Shown here one piece after another: positions 1 through 7,793 of a DNA stretch of 64,000 nucleotides. A program made the position numbers and the translations under genes. The DNA is from Deltaproteobacteria bacterium (GTDB taxonomy: Bacteria > Desulfobacterota > Desulfuromonadia > Geobacterales > JAJYBI01): the NCBI GenBank assembly GCA_021779095.1, contig JAJYBI010000005.1:109120-173119 (forward strand), read 5' to 3'. A model generated the notes under the pieces. The model was given only the letters and a program-made list of their open reading frames with translations, was not told the origin of the DNA and made no database searches. How positions within the stretch are numbered: the stretch's first letter is position 1; each line of letters starts with the position of its first letter.

Positions 1-400
1 GGACTGCGTCGTCGCCGACCGGTTCAGCCCCGATGCGGCATCGAAAACCGTTTCCATAACGGAAATCCCCGCCGACTGGATGGCGCTGGATATAGGTCCC
101 GCATCCGACGACCTTTTTGCCGGAGCGCTGCGGGATGCCAAGACCGTTATCTGGAACGGTCCCATGGGGGTCTTTGAGATGGATGCGTTCGCCAGGGGAA
201 CCTTTGCCATGGCCAAGGCGGTTGTGGGGTCTTCCGCTCTCACCATCGTCGGCGGCGGGGATACCGACTCTGCCGTTCACCGTGCCGGTGTCCAGTCGCA
301 GATCGGCTATATTTCGACCGGTGGGGGCGCATTCCTCGAACTCCTCGAAGGCAAGGTGCTGCCCGGCGTTCGGGCACTCGAAGCACAGGGTTTGATCTAG
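1..400 (+). CDS. pgk: Phosphoglycerate kinase, C-terminal part (truncated by window edge)
   Basis: Glycolytic enzyme that transfers phosphate between 1,3-bisphosphoglycerate and ADP in the cytoplasm. Only about the last 132 codons are present, read in the frame that starts at base 2; the first ATG inside the window at 80 is internal. The visible C-terminal domain has the hinge/nucleotide-side sequence WNGPMGVFE, the glycine-rich GGGDT, and the usual end [14 protein letters not shown]. It ends 23 bp before tpiA, whose Shine-Dalgarno lies in that gap, so the two are almost certainly co-transcribed in the common pgk-tpiA-secG order. Confidence 0.97.
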   Translation, partial: DCVVADRFSPDAASKTVSITEIPADWMALDIGPASDDLFAGALRDAKTVIWNGPMGVFEMDAFARGTFAMAKAVVGSSALTIVGGGDTDSAVHRAGVQSQIGYISTGGGAFLELLEGKVLPGVRALEAQGLI

Positions 401-423
401 CCGCAACCGTTTGAGGAGGAAAC

Positions 424-1179
424 ATGCGAAGGCCAGTTATTGCCGGTAACTGGAAGATGAACAAGATGTCGCGGGAGTCGGTCGATACGGCGACGGACCT
501 CCTGCCACTCGTCGCGTCCGTTCAGGGTGTTGATGTCGTCGTCGCACCGGTTTTTACCGCCCTCGCCCCTGTTGCCAAGGCCCTTGAAGGGTCCACCATC
601 CAGCTCGCCGCCCAGGACTGCTTCTGGGAAGATGCGGGGGCATTCACCGGCGAGGTGTCCCCCGCCATGCTGGCCGATATCGGCTGCAGCCACGTGATCA
701 TCGGGCACTCCGAGCGACGCCAGTATTTCGGCGAAACGGACGAAACCGTCAACCGGAAGGTCCGTGCCGCACTCCAGTCAGGCCTTATCGTCATCGTCTG
801 TATCGGCGAGACACTGGACGAGCGGGAATCGGGAACGACCTTCGCCGTACTCGAACGGCAGGCAACGGAGGGGCTTGCCGGCTTGAGGGCTGGTGACATG
901 AACCGTGTGATCATCGCCTATGAGCCGGTATGGGCGATCGGCACGGGGAAAACCGCATCGGACAGTCAGGCCCAGGAGGCCCATGCATTCATACGCAGCA
1001 CCGTCGCGTCGTGTATCGACCAGACTACCGCCGACGCCGTTCGCATTCTGTACGGTGGCAGCGTCAAGCCGGACAATATCTCCGGACTCATGGGGCAACC
1101 GGACATAGACGGTGCCTTGGTAGGCGGCGCCAGCCTGGATGCCGATTCATTTGCACGTATCGTCAGATACGCTTTGTAA
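424..1179 (+). CDS. tpiA: Triosephosphate isomerase
   Basis: Interconverts dihydroxyacetone phosphate and glyceraldehyde 3-phosphate. The 251-aa length is normal for the family. Visible motifs are the N-terminal GNWKMNK with the substrate-binding Asn and Lys, the catalytic His in IIGHSERR, the catalytic Glu in AYEPVWAIGTG with the mobile loop, and the phosphate-binding YGGSVKPDN. The start is supported by GAGGAGG a few bases upstream. It lies between pgk and secG on the same strand, which fits a glycolytic operon. Confidence 0.98.
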   Translation: MRRPVIAGNWKMNKMSRESVDTATDLLPLVASVQGVDVVVAPVFTALAPVAKALEGSTIQLAAQDCFWEDAGAFTGEVSPAMLADIGCSHVIIGHSERRQYFGETDETVNRKVRAALQSGLIVIVCIGETLDERESGTTFAVLERQATEGLAGLRAGDMNRVIIAYEPVWAIGTGKTASDSQAQEAHAFIRSTVASCIDQTTADAVRILYGGSVKPDNISGLMGQPDIDGALVGGASLDADSFARIVRYAL

Positions 1180-1247
1180 TTTTCTCTTCAAATACCGCAT
1201 GAAGCGTGATATAAATTGTTTTTTAAATTATCCGGAGGCGTTTCACC

Positions 1248-1637
1248 ATGACCATATTCCTGACCATCCTGCATATCATCGTTAGTATTGCGCTCATCGT
1301 CATTGTCCTTCTGCAGTCCGGCAAGGGGGCCGAGATGGGTGCATCGTTCGGCGCCAGCGGCAGCCAGTCGGTGTTCGGCGCCGGCGGCGGTACGACGTTC
1401 CTGAGCAAGATGACCACCGGTGCAGCGGTAATTTTTATGCTCACCTCCCTTACCCTTGCCTATCGCGCAAGTATGCCGGGGTCCAGCTCCATCATGTCAT
1501 CCCAGAAGAGTGTCGCTCCAGCTACACAGAAACCTGCTGAACCACAGAAGCCCATGAATGCTGCCCCTACAACCTCAACTCCCCAGCAAGCACCACCAAC
1601 AGGCACTGTACCGGCCAAGGCACCGGAAAAAAAGTAG
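1248..1637 (+). CDS. secG: SecG, preprotein translocase subunit
   Basis: Small integral membrane subunit of the SecYEG channel for protein export. The protein is 129 aa with two hydrophobic segments, at about residues 2-22 and 55-75. Between them is the conserved SGKGAEMGASFGASGSQSVFG cytosolic loop. A Pro/Ala/Thr/Gln-rich tail of about 50 residues follows and makes it longer than E. coli SecG (110 aa). GGAGG lies upstream of the ATG. It follows tpiA and precedes two tRNA genes. Confidence 0.95.
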   Translation: MTIFLTILHIIVSIALIVIVLLQSGKGAEMGASFGASGSQSVFGAGGGTTFLSKMTTGAAVIFMLTSLTLAYRASMPGSSSIMSSQKSVAPATQKPAEPQKPMNAAPTTSTPQQAPPTGTVPAKAPEKK

Positions 1638-1697
1638 CCGATACCGTTAAAATGATATTGACAAGCATCGGGGTAAGATGATACAAAACGGGTCCTT

Positions 1698-1784
1698 GCC
1701 GAAGTGGTGGAATTGGTAGACACACCATCTTGAGGGGGTGGCGGGCAATAGCCCATGCGAGTTCGAGTCTCGCCTTCGGCACCA
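1698..1784 (+). tRNA. tRNA-Leu(GAG)
   Basis: An 87-nt class II tRNA with a long variable arm. The acceptor arms GCCGAAG and CTTCGGC pair. The anticodon stem CCATC/GGTGG encloses a loop with GAG, and the T arm has GTTCGAGTC. The CCA end is encoded. It is aligned by eye with known bacterial tRNA-Leu(GAG). Confidence 0.95.
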
Positions 1785-1838
1785 GAAAAAAAACATTGAC
1801 ACCGTTTTCGGAATTTGGTAATAATTACAACTCGTTGA

Positions 1839-1914
<76 letters not shown>

Positions 1915-1922
1915 TTAAACAC

Positions 1923-1950
1923 AAGGAATCCTTCGGGATTCCTTTTTGTT
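1923..1950 (+). terminator. Rho-independent terminator after tRNA-Gly
   Basis: Perfect 9-bp stem AAGGAATCC/GGATTCCTT with a TTCG tetraloop, followed by TTTGTTTG. It lies just inside the inserted element, so the element appears to supply a terminator for the host tRNA transcript. Confidence 0.85.
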
Positions 1951-1957
1951 TGCCCCG

Positions 1958-1980
1958 ACTTTCACCAGAACTTTCACCAG
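1958..1980 (+). promoter_or_regulatory. Two tandem ACTTTCACCAG motifs, putative integrase arm sites (left)
   Basis: ACTTTCACCAG occurs at 1958-1968 and again at 1970-1980, a 12-bp period. The second copy overlaps the integrase stop codon. Closely related motifs sit just inside the other end of the element (6968-6988). Such paired short repeats at both ends are what tyrosine integrases bind with their N-terminal arm domain; the function here is inferred. Confidence 0.55.
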
Positions 1981-3311
1981 AAGGTTCGAGTGGGAAGATT
2001 CGGGGTTTCTTGTATCGGGAGGGTAATCACCTGCCCCGGGTAGACAGTCGGATAAAATCCGATGGGAGCCTGCTTCATTTTCGGTTGGGCGAAGTCCTGG
2101 CCATAGTAAGCGAGTATCTGCCAGAAATCCTCTTCCACCCCTTCGATGTAATCCCCATACACCTCATAGATCATCTTCTTTGATCCATGCCCCATGAGCC
2201 GCACCAGCCGGTTGGGATCGACTCTCAGAGTCAAGGCCCAGGCCGCGAAGGTATGGCGCAGGGAATACGGCACCTTGTCGGTGATGCCGCTGGCCTTGCC
2301 CGCCTTTGTCCAGACATCTTTCAGGAAGTTGGCAGGCCTAAAGATCGTGCCGGTCTTGGTGGTAACGACCAGCTCCCCGGTGGCCCGTTGCGTGAGGATG
2401 TCCAACCGTTGCCGGATCGCCTGGGTGATCGGTATCTTTCTGATCCGGTAGACCGTCTTGGGGGTGTCGTGTTCCACCCCACGGACGATGGTGTGCTGTA
2501 CCAGGATGTAATCGGGCCGTATGTCGCTCTTTCTCAGGCCTGCGATCTCCGAATTGATCATGCCGGTGAGGATCATCAATTCCACGACCGGCTGATACCA
2601 AGGATCGACATGCGAAAGGAACTCCATCCATTCGTCATACCGGAACCCTTCCCTTCGTTTCGGTTGCGTCTTGGGTAGATGTTTCCTCAGGTTGGTGAAG
2701 GGATTGTGCAGCACCCAGCGGTATTGGTCGCAGGCATCGTTCCAGATGGTTCTCAAGGGGATCAGGATGTTCTTCGCCCTGGCCTTCGATAAGGGTTGCC
2801 CTTGCTTTACCCCTTTCTTCCATTTCAGCGAGGCGATGAACTTCTGGATCTCCACGCCGCTGATCTGGAAGAAGGTCAGCTCCCCGAAGTACGGCACCAG
2901 CCAGTAATCGATAATCAGCCGGTAATCGTCCTTCTTGGTGCCTTCAGGGTAATGGCTCCAGACATCCCGATACCATGCCTGGAGATACTCCCCGAGGAGG
3001 ATGTCCCTGGGTTCGGGGTTGTACTGCCACCCCTCCAGCTTGGCGAAGGTTGCCTTCTCCGCTTCACTGGCACCGGGGAACGCTTCGGCAAAGACCAGCT
3101 TCCCCGCATCCCGCTTTTCTATCACCCGATCCAGCCAGGCCCGTACCTTCTCCCGGTTCTTTGGGGTGTCGTTCAGACCGGTGGTTTTCTCCACCCGCCG
3201 GTTGAAGTAATAGAAAAGGACATACAGCTTCTTGGAGCCGTTCTTCCTGATGATGGCCCCTTGCTTCTTCTCCTCGATGTCAAAGAGCGATAGGTGGTTT
3301 ATCTGTGTCAC
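1974..3311 (-). CDS. Tyrosine-type site-specific integrase
   Basis: Catalyses integration and excision of the surrounding element at the tRNA-Gly 3' end. The protein is 445 aa with a GTG start and GGAG upstream. The N-terminal 75 residues resemble the arm-type DNA-binding domain of phage integrases. A SAM-like core-binding domain lies at about 100-200 and the catalytic domain at about 225-400. In the catalytic domain, SLRHTFAAW carries the second Arg, LMGHG the His, and EVYGDY the presumed nucleophile near Tyr385. The segment that normally reads TG-x-R-x-S-E reads TGMINSE, so the first catalytic Arg position is Ile252. A tail of about 60 residues follows the Tyr. The gene lies next to attL, as is usual. 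Confidence 0.92.
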   Translation of the reverse strand: MTQINHLSLFDIEEKKQGAIIRKNGSKKLYVLFYYFNRRVEKTTGLNDTPKNREKVRAWLDRVIEKRDAGKLVFAEAFPGASEAEKATFAKLEGWQYNPEPRDILLGEYLQAWYRDVWSHYPEGTKKDDYRLIIDYWLVPYFGELTFFQISGVEIQKFIASLKWKKGVKQGQPLSKARAKNILIPLRTIWNDACDQYRWVLHNPFTNLRKHLPKTQPKRREGFRYDEWMEFLSHVDPWYQPVVELMILTGMINSEIAGLRKSDIRPDYILVQHTIVRGVEHDTPKTVYRIRKIPITQAIRQRLDILTQRATGELVVTTKTGTIFRPANFLKDVWTKAGKASGITDKVPYSLRHTFAAWALTLRVDPNRLVRLMGHGSKKMIYEVYGDYIEGVEEDFWQILAYYGQDFAQPKMKQAPIGFYPTVYPGQVITLPIQETPNLPTRTFW

Positions 3312-3388
3312 GGTCGTTTCTCCTGTCCGCTACCCAGCATCCCCACCAACCAAAGTCTGGCCATACCATAGCACGCTTTTCTGTTCAT

Positions 3389-3655
3389 TCAGTAGTCCCA
3401 ATTTACCGGAGAGGATTTCTTGACCGGAGACCGCTTCACCGTTGGTTTCCCCTGGCGTACCACGTTGCCGCCCAGGAGACCGTTCACCAACTCGATCCCC
3501 CAGACGAAACGCAGCACCCGCCCTTGTTTGAAGTAATGCTTTCCTTGGGTAAGTACGTCTTTACGTAACCATGTAAATATGGTGGCCCTTGACACCCTGA
3601 GTCGTTCGGCCAACTCTTCCACGGTGAGGATTTCGCACGTTGCACTGTCGCTCAT
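3389..3655 (-). CDS. Excisionase/MerR-like helix-turn-helix protein
   Basis: An 88-aa basic protein with the motif ILTVEELAERLRVSRATIFTWLRK at about residues 9-31, the winged-HTH form of excisionases and phage AlpA/MerR-like regulators. It probably steers the integrase towards excision or controls element genes. I chose the ATG at 3655 because it overlaps the stop of the upstream 55-aa gene (ATGA) and leaves the HTH near the N terminus; a longer reading would begin at 3685. The tail PTVKRSPVKKSSP is Lys/Pro-rich. Confidence 0.8.
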   Translation of the reverse strand: MSDSATCEILTVEELAERLRVSRATIFTWLRKDVLTQGKHYFKQGRVLRFVWGIELVNGLLGGNVVRQGKPTVKRSPVKKSSPVNWDY

Positions 3656-3819
3656 GACCGCCGCTCCTGGAGTACCCGACAGCATGCCGCCTCTTCCGCT
3701 TCCTCATTCTGGAGGAAACCTTCACCGAGCAGTTCCGCCAGATACTCCTCATAGTCCGCCATCTCCCTGGGAGTGAATGACCGCTTGCAGCTTGCAACGA
3801 ATCTTTTCAGATCATCCAT
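3652..3819 (-). CDS. Small acidic protein of unknown function (55 aa)
   Basis: A 55-aa reading frame, MDDLKRFVASCKRSF..., ends with a TGA that overlaps the ATG of the HTH gene. It starts 9 bp after the Rep stop, so it fills the gap between the two genes exactly. It is rich in Glu and Ala and predicted to be mostly helical, with a CC pair near the C terminus. No family was recognised. Tight coupling on both sides is the main evidence that it is real. Confidence 0.65.
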   Translation of the reverse strand: MDDLKRFVASCKRSFTPREMADYEEYLAELLGEGFLQNEEAEEAACCRVLQERRS

Positions 3820-3828
3820 GGCTGCCCC

Positions 3829-4965
3829 CTAGAACGGCACGTCGTCGGTAGGCCGGTCAGTGAAGGCCGCGTCTACCTCGTGTTCGAAGTCAATCCGTTT
3901 CATGGGCTTCTCCAGGGCCGTCAGGAACCTCTCAGCCAGTTCCCTGGGGATCGCCCTGGTCTTCCGCATGTTCCCCTGTCTGTCGCGGTAATGCTTCGCC
4001 CTACGGGGTGCGGGGATGGCAAAGCCGAAGTCGGTGATCTTGCCGTGGTTCTGGATATCCCAATAGAACTTCCGTTTCACCTTGCCGAAAGCTTCCCGCC
4101 GATCGTCACCGTCATATCTGATCTGCCTGGGCCGGATGGCGTCCAGGAGGTTCTGGGTCATGCCGTACCGTTTGCCTTCTATCGGGCAATGGCCCTTGCT
4201 CATGTATTTGAGCATGTACTTGGCCGCGTGTTCCTGGTTGCTGATCTTCTTGACGTTGACGCTGTTGGCAGCCTGGCCCCAGACCTCCACCAGCCACTTC
4301 ACCGGAATGAACGGCTGATCCATGAGGATGTGGAAGTGAATATTATTGGTGTTCAGCTCCTGGATTTCCGCTACCCAGATGTAGCTCAGTTCCTTGTGTG
4401 CCCCGCCGAGCTTTTCCGCCTTGCGGTCGTATTGCTTCTTGACCGTGTTCAGGAACCGCTTCATTTCCTTCTTGGCCCATTGCTGATCAACCACGCCGGA
4501 CTCGTCCAGTGTGGCGATCTTGGGATCGAAGGTGAGACTGACAAAGATTTTGAAGGTAGTGGCCCCGGATTCGACTGCCCGCCGGATGGTCTTCCGTGCC
4601 TGCCGGGTGAACTCTTGGGAAACGACCTTCTCCCGTTTGACGGGAACGGTTCTTCTTCCGCCCCTGCGATAGAAGCCGCCGGTGATCTCGCCGCTGGGGT
4701 AGATATTGATAACCGCCCCACGACTCACCGCACGTTCAGCTTCCGCCTGATCCAGAATAGCCAGTGCCTCCGGTGTCAGACTTTTCGTACTATTATTGAA
4801 TTCATTGCGCCCTGCGGGCGCGTACTTCTCCAGGCCGGGGAGAATGGGGTGTGGGCCTTGCGCCCCTGGCGGGGTGCCGGCAGAGCCAGCAGACCCGCCA
4901 GGGGCTTCCTGGGGACCGCTACGGGGTGATTCGGGTGTGGGGTGATCGTCGGGGTCGTGTGACAT
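3829..4965 (-). CDS. HUH replication initiation endonuclease (rolling-circle type)
   Basis: A 378-aa protein expected to nick one DNA strand and start rolling-circle replication of the excised element. It has His-Phe-His at residues 210-212 inside NNIHFHILMD (the HUH metal motif). Two tyrosines four residues apart follow, Tyr250 and Tyr254 in KYMLKYMSKG, as in phiX174 gene A-type Reps. The N-terminal 60 residues are Pro/Gly/Ser-rich and low in complexity. The start at 4965 is preferred over an upstream ATG at 5076 because GGAGG sits 6 bp before it. That ribosome site lies in one arm of an inverted repeat (4970-5000). It is the first of a tightly packed set with the 55-aa, HTH and integrase genes. 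Confidence 0.85.
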   Translation of the reverse strand: MSHDPDDHPTPESPRSGPQEAPGGSAGSAGTPPGAQGPHPILPGLEKYAPAGRNEFNNSTKSLTPEALAILDQAEAERAVSRGAVINIYPSGEITGGFYRRGGRRTVPVKREKVVSQEFTRQARKTIRRAVESGATTFKIFVSLTFDPKIATLDESGVVDQQWAKKEMKRFLNTVKKQYDRKAEKLGGAHKELSYIWVAEIQELNTNNIHFHILMDQPFIPVKWLVEVWGQAANSVNVKKISNQEHAAKYMLKYMSKGHCPIEGKRYGMTQNLLDAIRPRQIRYDGDDRREAFGKVKRKFYWDIQNHGKITDFGFAIPAPRRAKHYRDRQGNMRKTRAIPRELAERFLTALEKPMKRIDFEHEVDAAFTDRPTDDVPF

Positions 4966-4969
4966 GAAA

Positions 4970-5000
4970 AATCCTCCGTAATTTTGATTTGCGGAGGATT
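4970..5000. repeat. Inverted repeat over the rep ribosome-binding site
   Basis: A perfect 9-bp inverted repeat, AATCCTCCG at 4970-4978 and CGGAGGATT at 4992-5000, separated by 13 AT-rich bases. In the rep transcript it would hide or expose the GGAGG ribosome site. It could also be an autoregulatory operator or part of a replication origin. Its function is inferred only from position. Confidence 0.6.
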
Positions 5001-5036
5001 CTGCCGGGATTGAAAAGAGTGGTCGCGGACAGGAAT

Positions 5037-6014
5037 TTATTTTTTGTTGTCCAGATTCTGGAACAGTTCCTGCCAAGGGGGGCTATGGCGTTCTATGGCT
5101 TTGTCCAGGGACTCGCCAACAGGGAGGTCTTCATCGTCCAAGCCGGTCTTCTTGTCTTTAGCGTAGGCTCTGAATAATGCGGCGATCTGAGAGGAGTTAA
5201 GGGGATGCCCCAAGGCTTCACTGTAAGTAGACATGATAGCCGCCAAGACGACTTTCCAGCGCTTTCGTGCGTCGGCAATGTCACTGAATCTGGTGACGGC
5301 CGGTTTAAGAGATGCCTTGATTAATTTTTCATACTCATTTGTGCGGTGGGTGAACCGTCGGTTCTGAATGAGTTGACCGATGATGGGGTTATGCAACATG
5401 AGTGGATCGAGCTTGAGTAGCTTTTCAATGGCCACAGGATCGTCGGAGACTGCTTGGCGATAGAGGTTTCTCGGACTGGTCTGGTAAATAAGCAGACAGG
5501 GAACGTAGAGAAAGAAGAAGAAGCCAAGCTCCAGTTCATGGCTCTTGATGTAGTTGTGGAAGCGAATCTTTTCAGCCGGTTCAAAGGGCTGTAGATCAAG
5601 GTCTTCTCTGTAGAGTGAATAGATATTCGAACGAATATCGTTGATGAAATTGATCCAATATTGAATCGTCTCCGGCGGTGGTGGATTTTCCTCAAGATAT
5701 TTTGGATTACGCCTCAATTGTCTGTACAGCTTTATCCCTGCAAGCAATAACATCTTAAGTTTTGCGCCGGTTTCTTCGAATTCTGCGATTGTATTTACGA
5801 AAGCGATTAACGGCTTGAGTGGAGAACGATAGAGCTTGAACCAGGAGGTAAAATCAGGAAGGGAGAATGAATAGTCAAAAATGCAGCGATCTTTAGCCTG
5901 GGGAAGTATCTCGTATAAGAAATCAGAGAACGTGACTAACTGTATGGCTGATTCGGCAACAATAGGGCAAATCTTCTGAGCCCATTTTTCGACTTCTAGA
6001 TTATGTGTTGGCAT
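5037..6014 (-). CDS. Unrecognised 325-aa protein of the integrative element
   Basis: No family was recognised. The protein is 325 aa, rich in aromatic and charged residues. It has one strongly hydrophobic stretch (LGFFFFLYVPCLLIY, about residues 175-190) that may be a membrane or core helix. A helical C-terminal half ends in an acidic Asp/Glu patch and a Lys tail. Codon use is AT-richer than in the flanking chromosome. It lies upstream of rep and downstream of the membrane-protein gene on the same strand. It is not a known structural or conjugation gene and could be cargo, for example defence or superinfection exclusion, but nothing in the sequence proves this. No clear Shine-Dalgarno precedes the ATG. 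Confidence 0.75.
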   Translation of the reverse strand: MPTHNLEVEKWAQKICPIVAESAIQLVTFSDFLYEILPQAKDRCIFDYSFSLPDFTSWFKLYRSPLKPLIAFVNTIAEFEETGAKLKMLLLAGIKLYRQLRRNPKYLEENPPPPETIQYWINFINDIRSNIYSLYREDLDLQPFEPAEKIRFHNYIKSHELELGFFFFLYVPCLLIYQTSPRNLYRQAVSDDPVAIEKLLKLDPLMLHNPIIGQLIQNRRFTHRTNEYEKLIKASLKPAVTRFSDIADARKRWKVVLAAIMSTYSEALGHPLNSSQIAALFRAYAKDKKTGLDDEDLPVGESLDKAIERHSPPWQELFQNLDNKK

Positions 6015-6081
6015 AAAGAATTTGATAAAAATATTGACATAACCATAGATAAAATATCTAACGAAAACAGATAGTTTGTTA

Positions 6082-6873
6082 TCAACGCACGATCCCGCTG
6101 AGAATATTCACCAAGAACGTTATAACTTTACTTAGCGCAAAGATGACAATTGCAACAACAATTCCACCAACAATTGCTTGTAATAACCATTGCAGGCGTT
6201 CTTTGTCTTTGCGATGAAATTTTAAGTTAGGAAAAGTATGATCCAAAATCCACAGAATCCGCTTGTTTAAATATGTCCAAGTATTAGAAAAGATAAGGAG
6301 AATAAAAAAGAACGAAATAACGTAAGGATTTTCGATAGAAAGCCGGGGTGCGATTATGGAAGCCGCCCACAAGCTAATAATAAAACCAAAAGTAACACCA
6401 ATGATCTGTACCCCGAATTGAGTCCAAGCACTTCTTGCCCAACCATTTTTATTCTTACTTTTAGTTACCACATCATTAACAGCGGAAAATGTAGCATCAA
6501 CCCAATCTTTATCGTCTGAAGAAACTGTCAACAAGCAAGAGTTCTGATCATTTCTATCAAGACGTAATTCAGAATAGGTGCCAATTTGACGACCAGAAGA
6601 GAGGCTTTCGGTAGTTTCAATGGTAATAATAACACGCTCAATATCTTTTGAGGTGTTAAAGTATCTAAGCAAATCATTTAAATCAAATACTCTGTATCCT
6701 TTGTTGTCGAATCTAATAATCCAACTAATGAACGCCTTCTTGTTATTGCTATTGTCAATATTATTTATATTTAAGGATGTTTCCCTTTCTATAAAAACTT
6801 CACTAATCTGTTTAAGGCTATCAGCATTAATGGTGACATTTGTAATACGTTCATCCCTCAGATAGTGTGCCAT
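6082..6873 (-). CDS. Unrecognised membrane protein of the integrative element (263 aa)
   Basis: A soluble N-terminal region of about 145 residues is rich in Asn, Asp and Thr. Three hydrophobic segments follow at roughly 150-172, 182-200 and 228-252. The N-terminal half may face the cytoplasm. The ATG at 6873 is preferred because AAGGA precedes it; an upstream start at 6927 would add 18 residues. It is AT-rich and the first gene after a good minus-strand promoter (6918-6946). No family was recognised. A soluble sensing part joined to a membrane part is a layout seen in abortive-infection effectors, among many other proteins, so that is only a suggestion. Confidence 0.72.
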   Translation of the reverse strand: MAHYLRDERITNVTINADSLKQISEVFIERETSLNINNIDNSNNKKAFISWIIRFDNKGYRVFDLNDLLRYFNTSKDIERVIITIETTESLSSGRQIGTYSELRLDRNDQNSCLLTVSSDDKDWVDATFSAVNDVVTKSKNKNGWARSAWTQFGVQIIGVTFGFIISLWAASIIAPRLSIENPYVISFFFILLIFSNTWTYLNKRILWILDHTFPNLKFHRKDKERLQWLLQAIVGGIVVAIVIFALSKVITFLVNILSGIVR

Positions 6874-6917
6874 AGTCCTTGTCTCAACTTTTAATGTAAT
6901 TGTAAAGAGATAGCCGA

Positions 6918-6946
6918 TTAATAGCACATATCGGGAACAATTTCAA
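6918..6946 (-). promoter_or_regulatory. Putative sigma-70-type promoter for the element genes
   Basis: On the minus strand TTGAAA (-35, 6941-6946) and TATTAA (-10, 6918-6923) are exactly 17 bp apart, 45-70 bp before the ATG at 6873. This is a good match to the consensus in an AT-rich region. Confidence 0.55.
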
Positions 6947-6967
6947 TTCTTTAATATGCAATCTAAA

Positions 6968-6988
6968 GTTTCACCTATCTTTCACCAG
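6968..6988 (+). promoter_or_regulatory. Two TTTCACC motifs, putative integrase arm sites (right)
   Basis: GTTTCACCT at 6968-6976 and CTTTCACCAG at 6979-6988 are in the same orientation as the left pair at 1958-1980. They lie about 120 bp inside attR in a non-coding stretch. This supports an arm-type recombinase site rather than chance. Confidence 0.5.
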
Positions 6989-7106
6989 TCTTGACAATAT
7001 ACGGTTGATTTGAGGAGTCTTCAATAGACTATGGTTGGTGGGTATGCACATATAGCTAGCTGAAATTATTGAATAGTAAGGTCTACGGCTAATATTAACG
7101 GCAGCC

Positions 7107-7130
7107 TTCGAATCCCGTTTCCCGCTCCAA
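7107..7130 (+). repeat. attR core (24-bp direct repeat, copy 2)
   Basis: Exact copy of 1891-1914. It is not preceded by a tRNA body: the bases to its left are AT-rich element DNA. It is therefore the displaced original 3' end of the tRNA gene and marks the right junction. Confidence 0.92.
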
Positions 7131-7176
7131 AAAACAATCAAAGGTTCAAGCGGTCAGCAAGAATCTTTCCCTACTG

Positions 7177-7217
7177 TCCCCGGTACCGTCCCTGAACGGC
7201 ACCGGGGATTCGTTTTT
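7177..7217 (+). terminator. Rho-independent terminator right of the element
   Basis: Stem TCCCCGGT (7177-7184) pairs with ACCGGGGA (7201-7208), with an inner CCGT/ACGG pairing. TTCGTTTTT follows. It probably terminated the tRNA-Gly transcript before the element was inserted. Confidence 0.8.
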
Positions 7218-7340
7218 CCGGGGCATGACGAAATCGGTCCCGAAGTAGTCCAGGAGTGCCGTGCTCCCCCGTTCGTTTCGTCATGCGCCAAACCCACTCA
7301 CCGCAGATAAGTATGTACATGACGGACGCTTGCGGCGCCG

Positions 7341-7793
7341 TTACGACGCGCCGGTATCGAACTCGTACAGTGACTGGACGAACTCAGTGGTGAGGTGGTG
7401 GTACCGGTCGGCCTCGGTGCTGGCCACGTAGTGGAACCGGAAACGGGCAGCGTCGATCCCGAGCTGGGGCAGGAGCCGATCCAGCAGGACCGCCCGGCAC
7501 TGGGCCTGCAGGTTGCCGGACTGATAATGGCAGTCGCCCGGATGGCACCCCATGACCATCACCCCGTCGGCCCCCTGCCGGAACGCCTCCAGGACAAGGG
7601 TCGGTTCCACACGGCCGGAGCAGGCGACCCGGATGACCGACAGTTCGGCGGGAACCGGCAGACGCTTGGTGCCGGCCTTGTCCGCGGCGCTGAAGGAGCA
7701 CCAGGTGCAGAGGAAGACGACCACCCGGAGCGGCCGGCTGCCGCCGGTGCCGGTTGTCGGATGGTACCGGTGGGGTACGGTCGCCTCCGTCAC
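7341..7793 (-). CDS. mvhD: MvhD-like iron-sulfur subunit (hydrogenase delta subunit)
   Basis: A 150-aa [2Fe-2S]-type electron-transfer protein that links a NiFe hydrogenase to HdrA in Mvh/Hdr complexes. Cysteines are seen in FLCTWCS, VACSGR and MGCHPGDCHYQ and match the family pattern. The GTG start at 7793 overlaps the stop of the HdrA-like gene (GTGA), with GGGGG upstream. The longer frame starting at 7889 would run through the HdrA coding region and is rejected. It is the last gene of the hydrogenase operon. Confidence 0.9.
   Translation of the reverse strand: MTEATVPHRYHPTTGTGGSRPLRVVVFLCTWCSFSAADKAGTKRLPVPAELSVIRVACSGRVEPTLVLEAFRQGADGVMVMGCHPGDCHYQSGNLQAQCRAVLLDRLLPQLGIDAARFRFHYVASTEADRYHHLTTEFVQSLYEFDTGAS

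Noticed and set aside
6991..6996. TTGACA on the plus strand near the right element end
   Set aside because: No acceptable -10 hexamer at 16-18 bp and no plus-strand gene follows.
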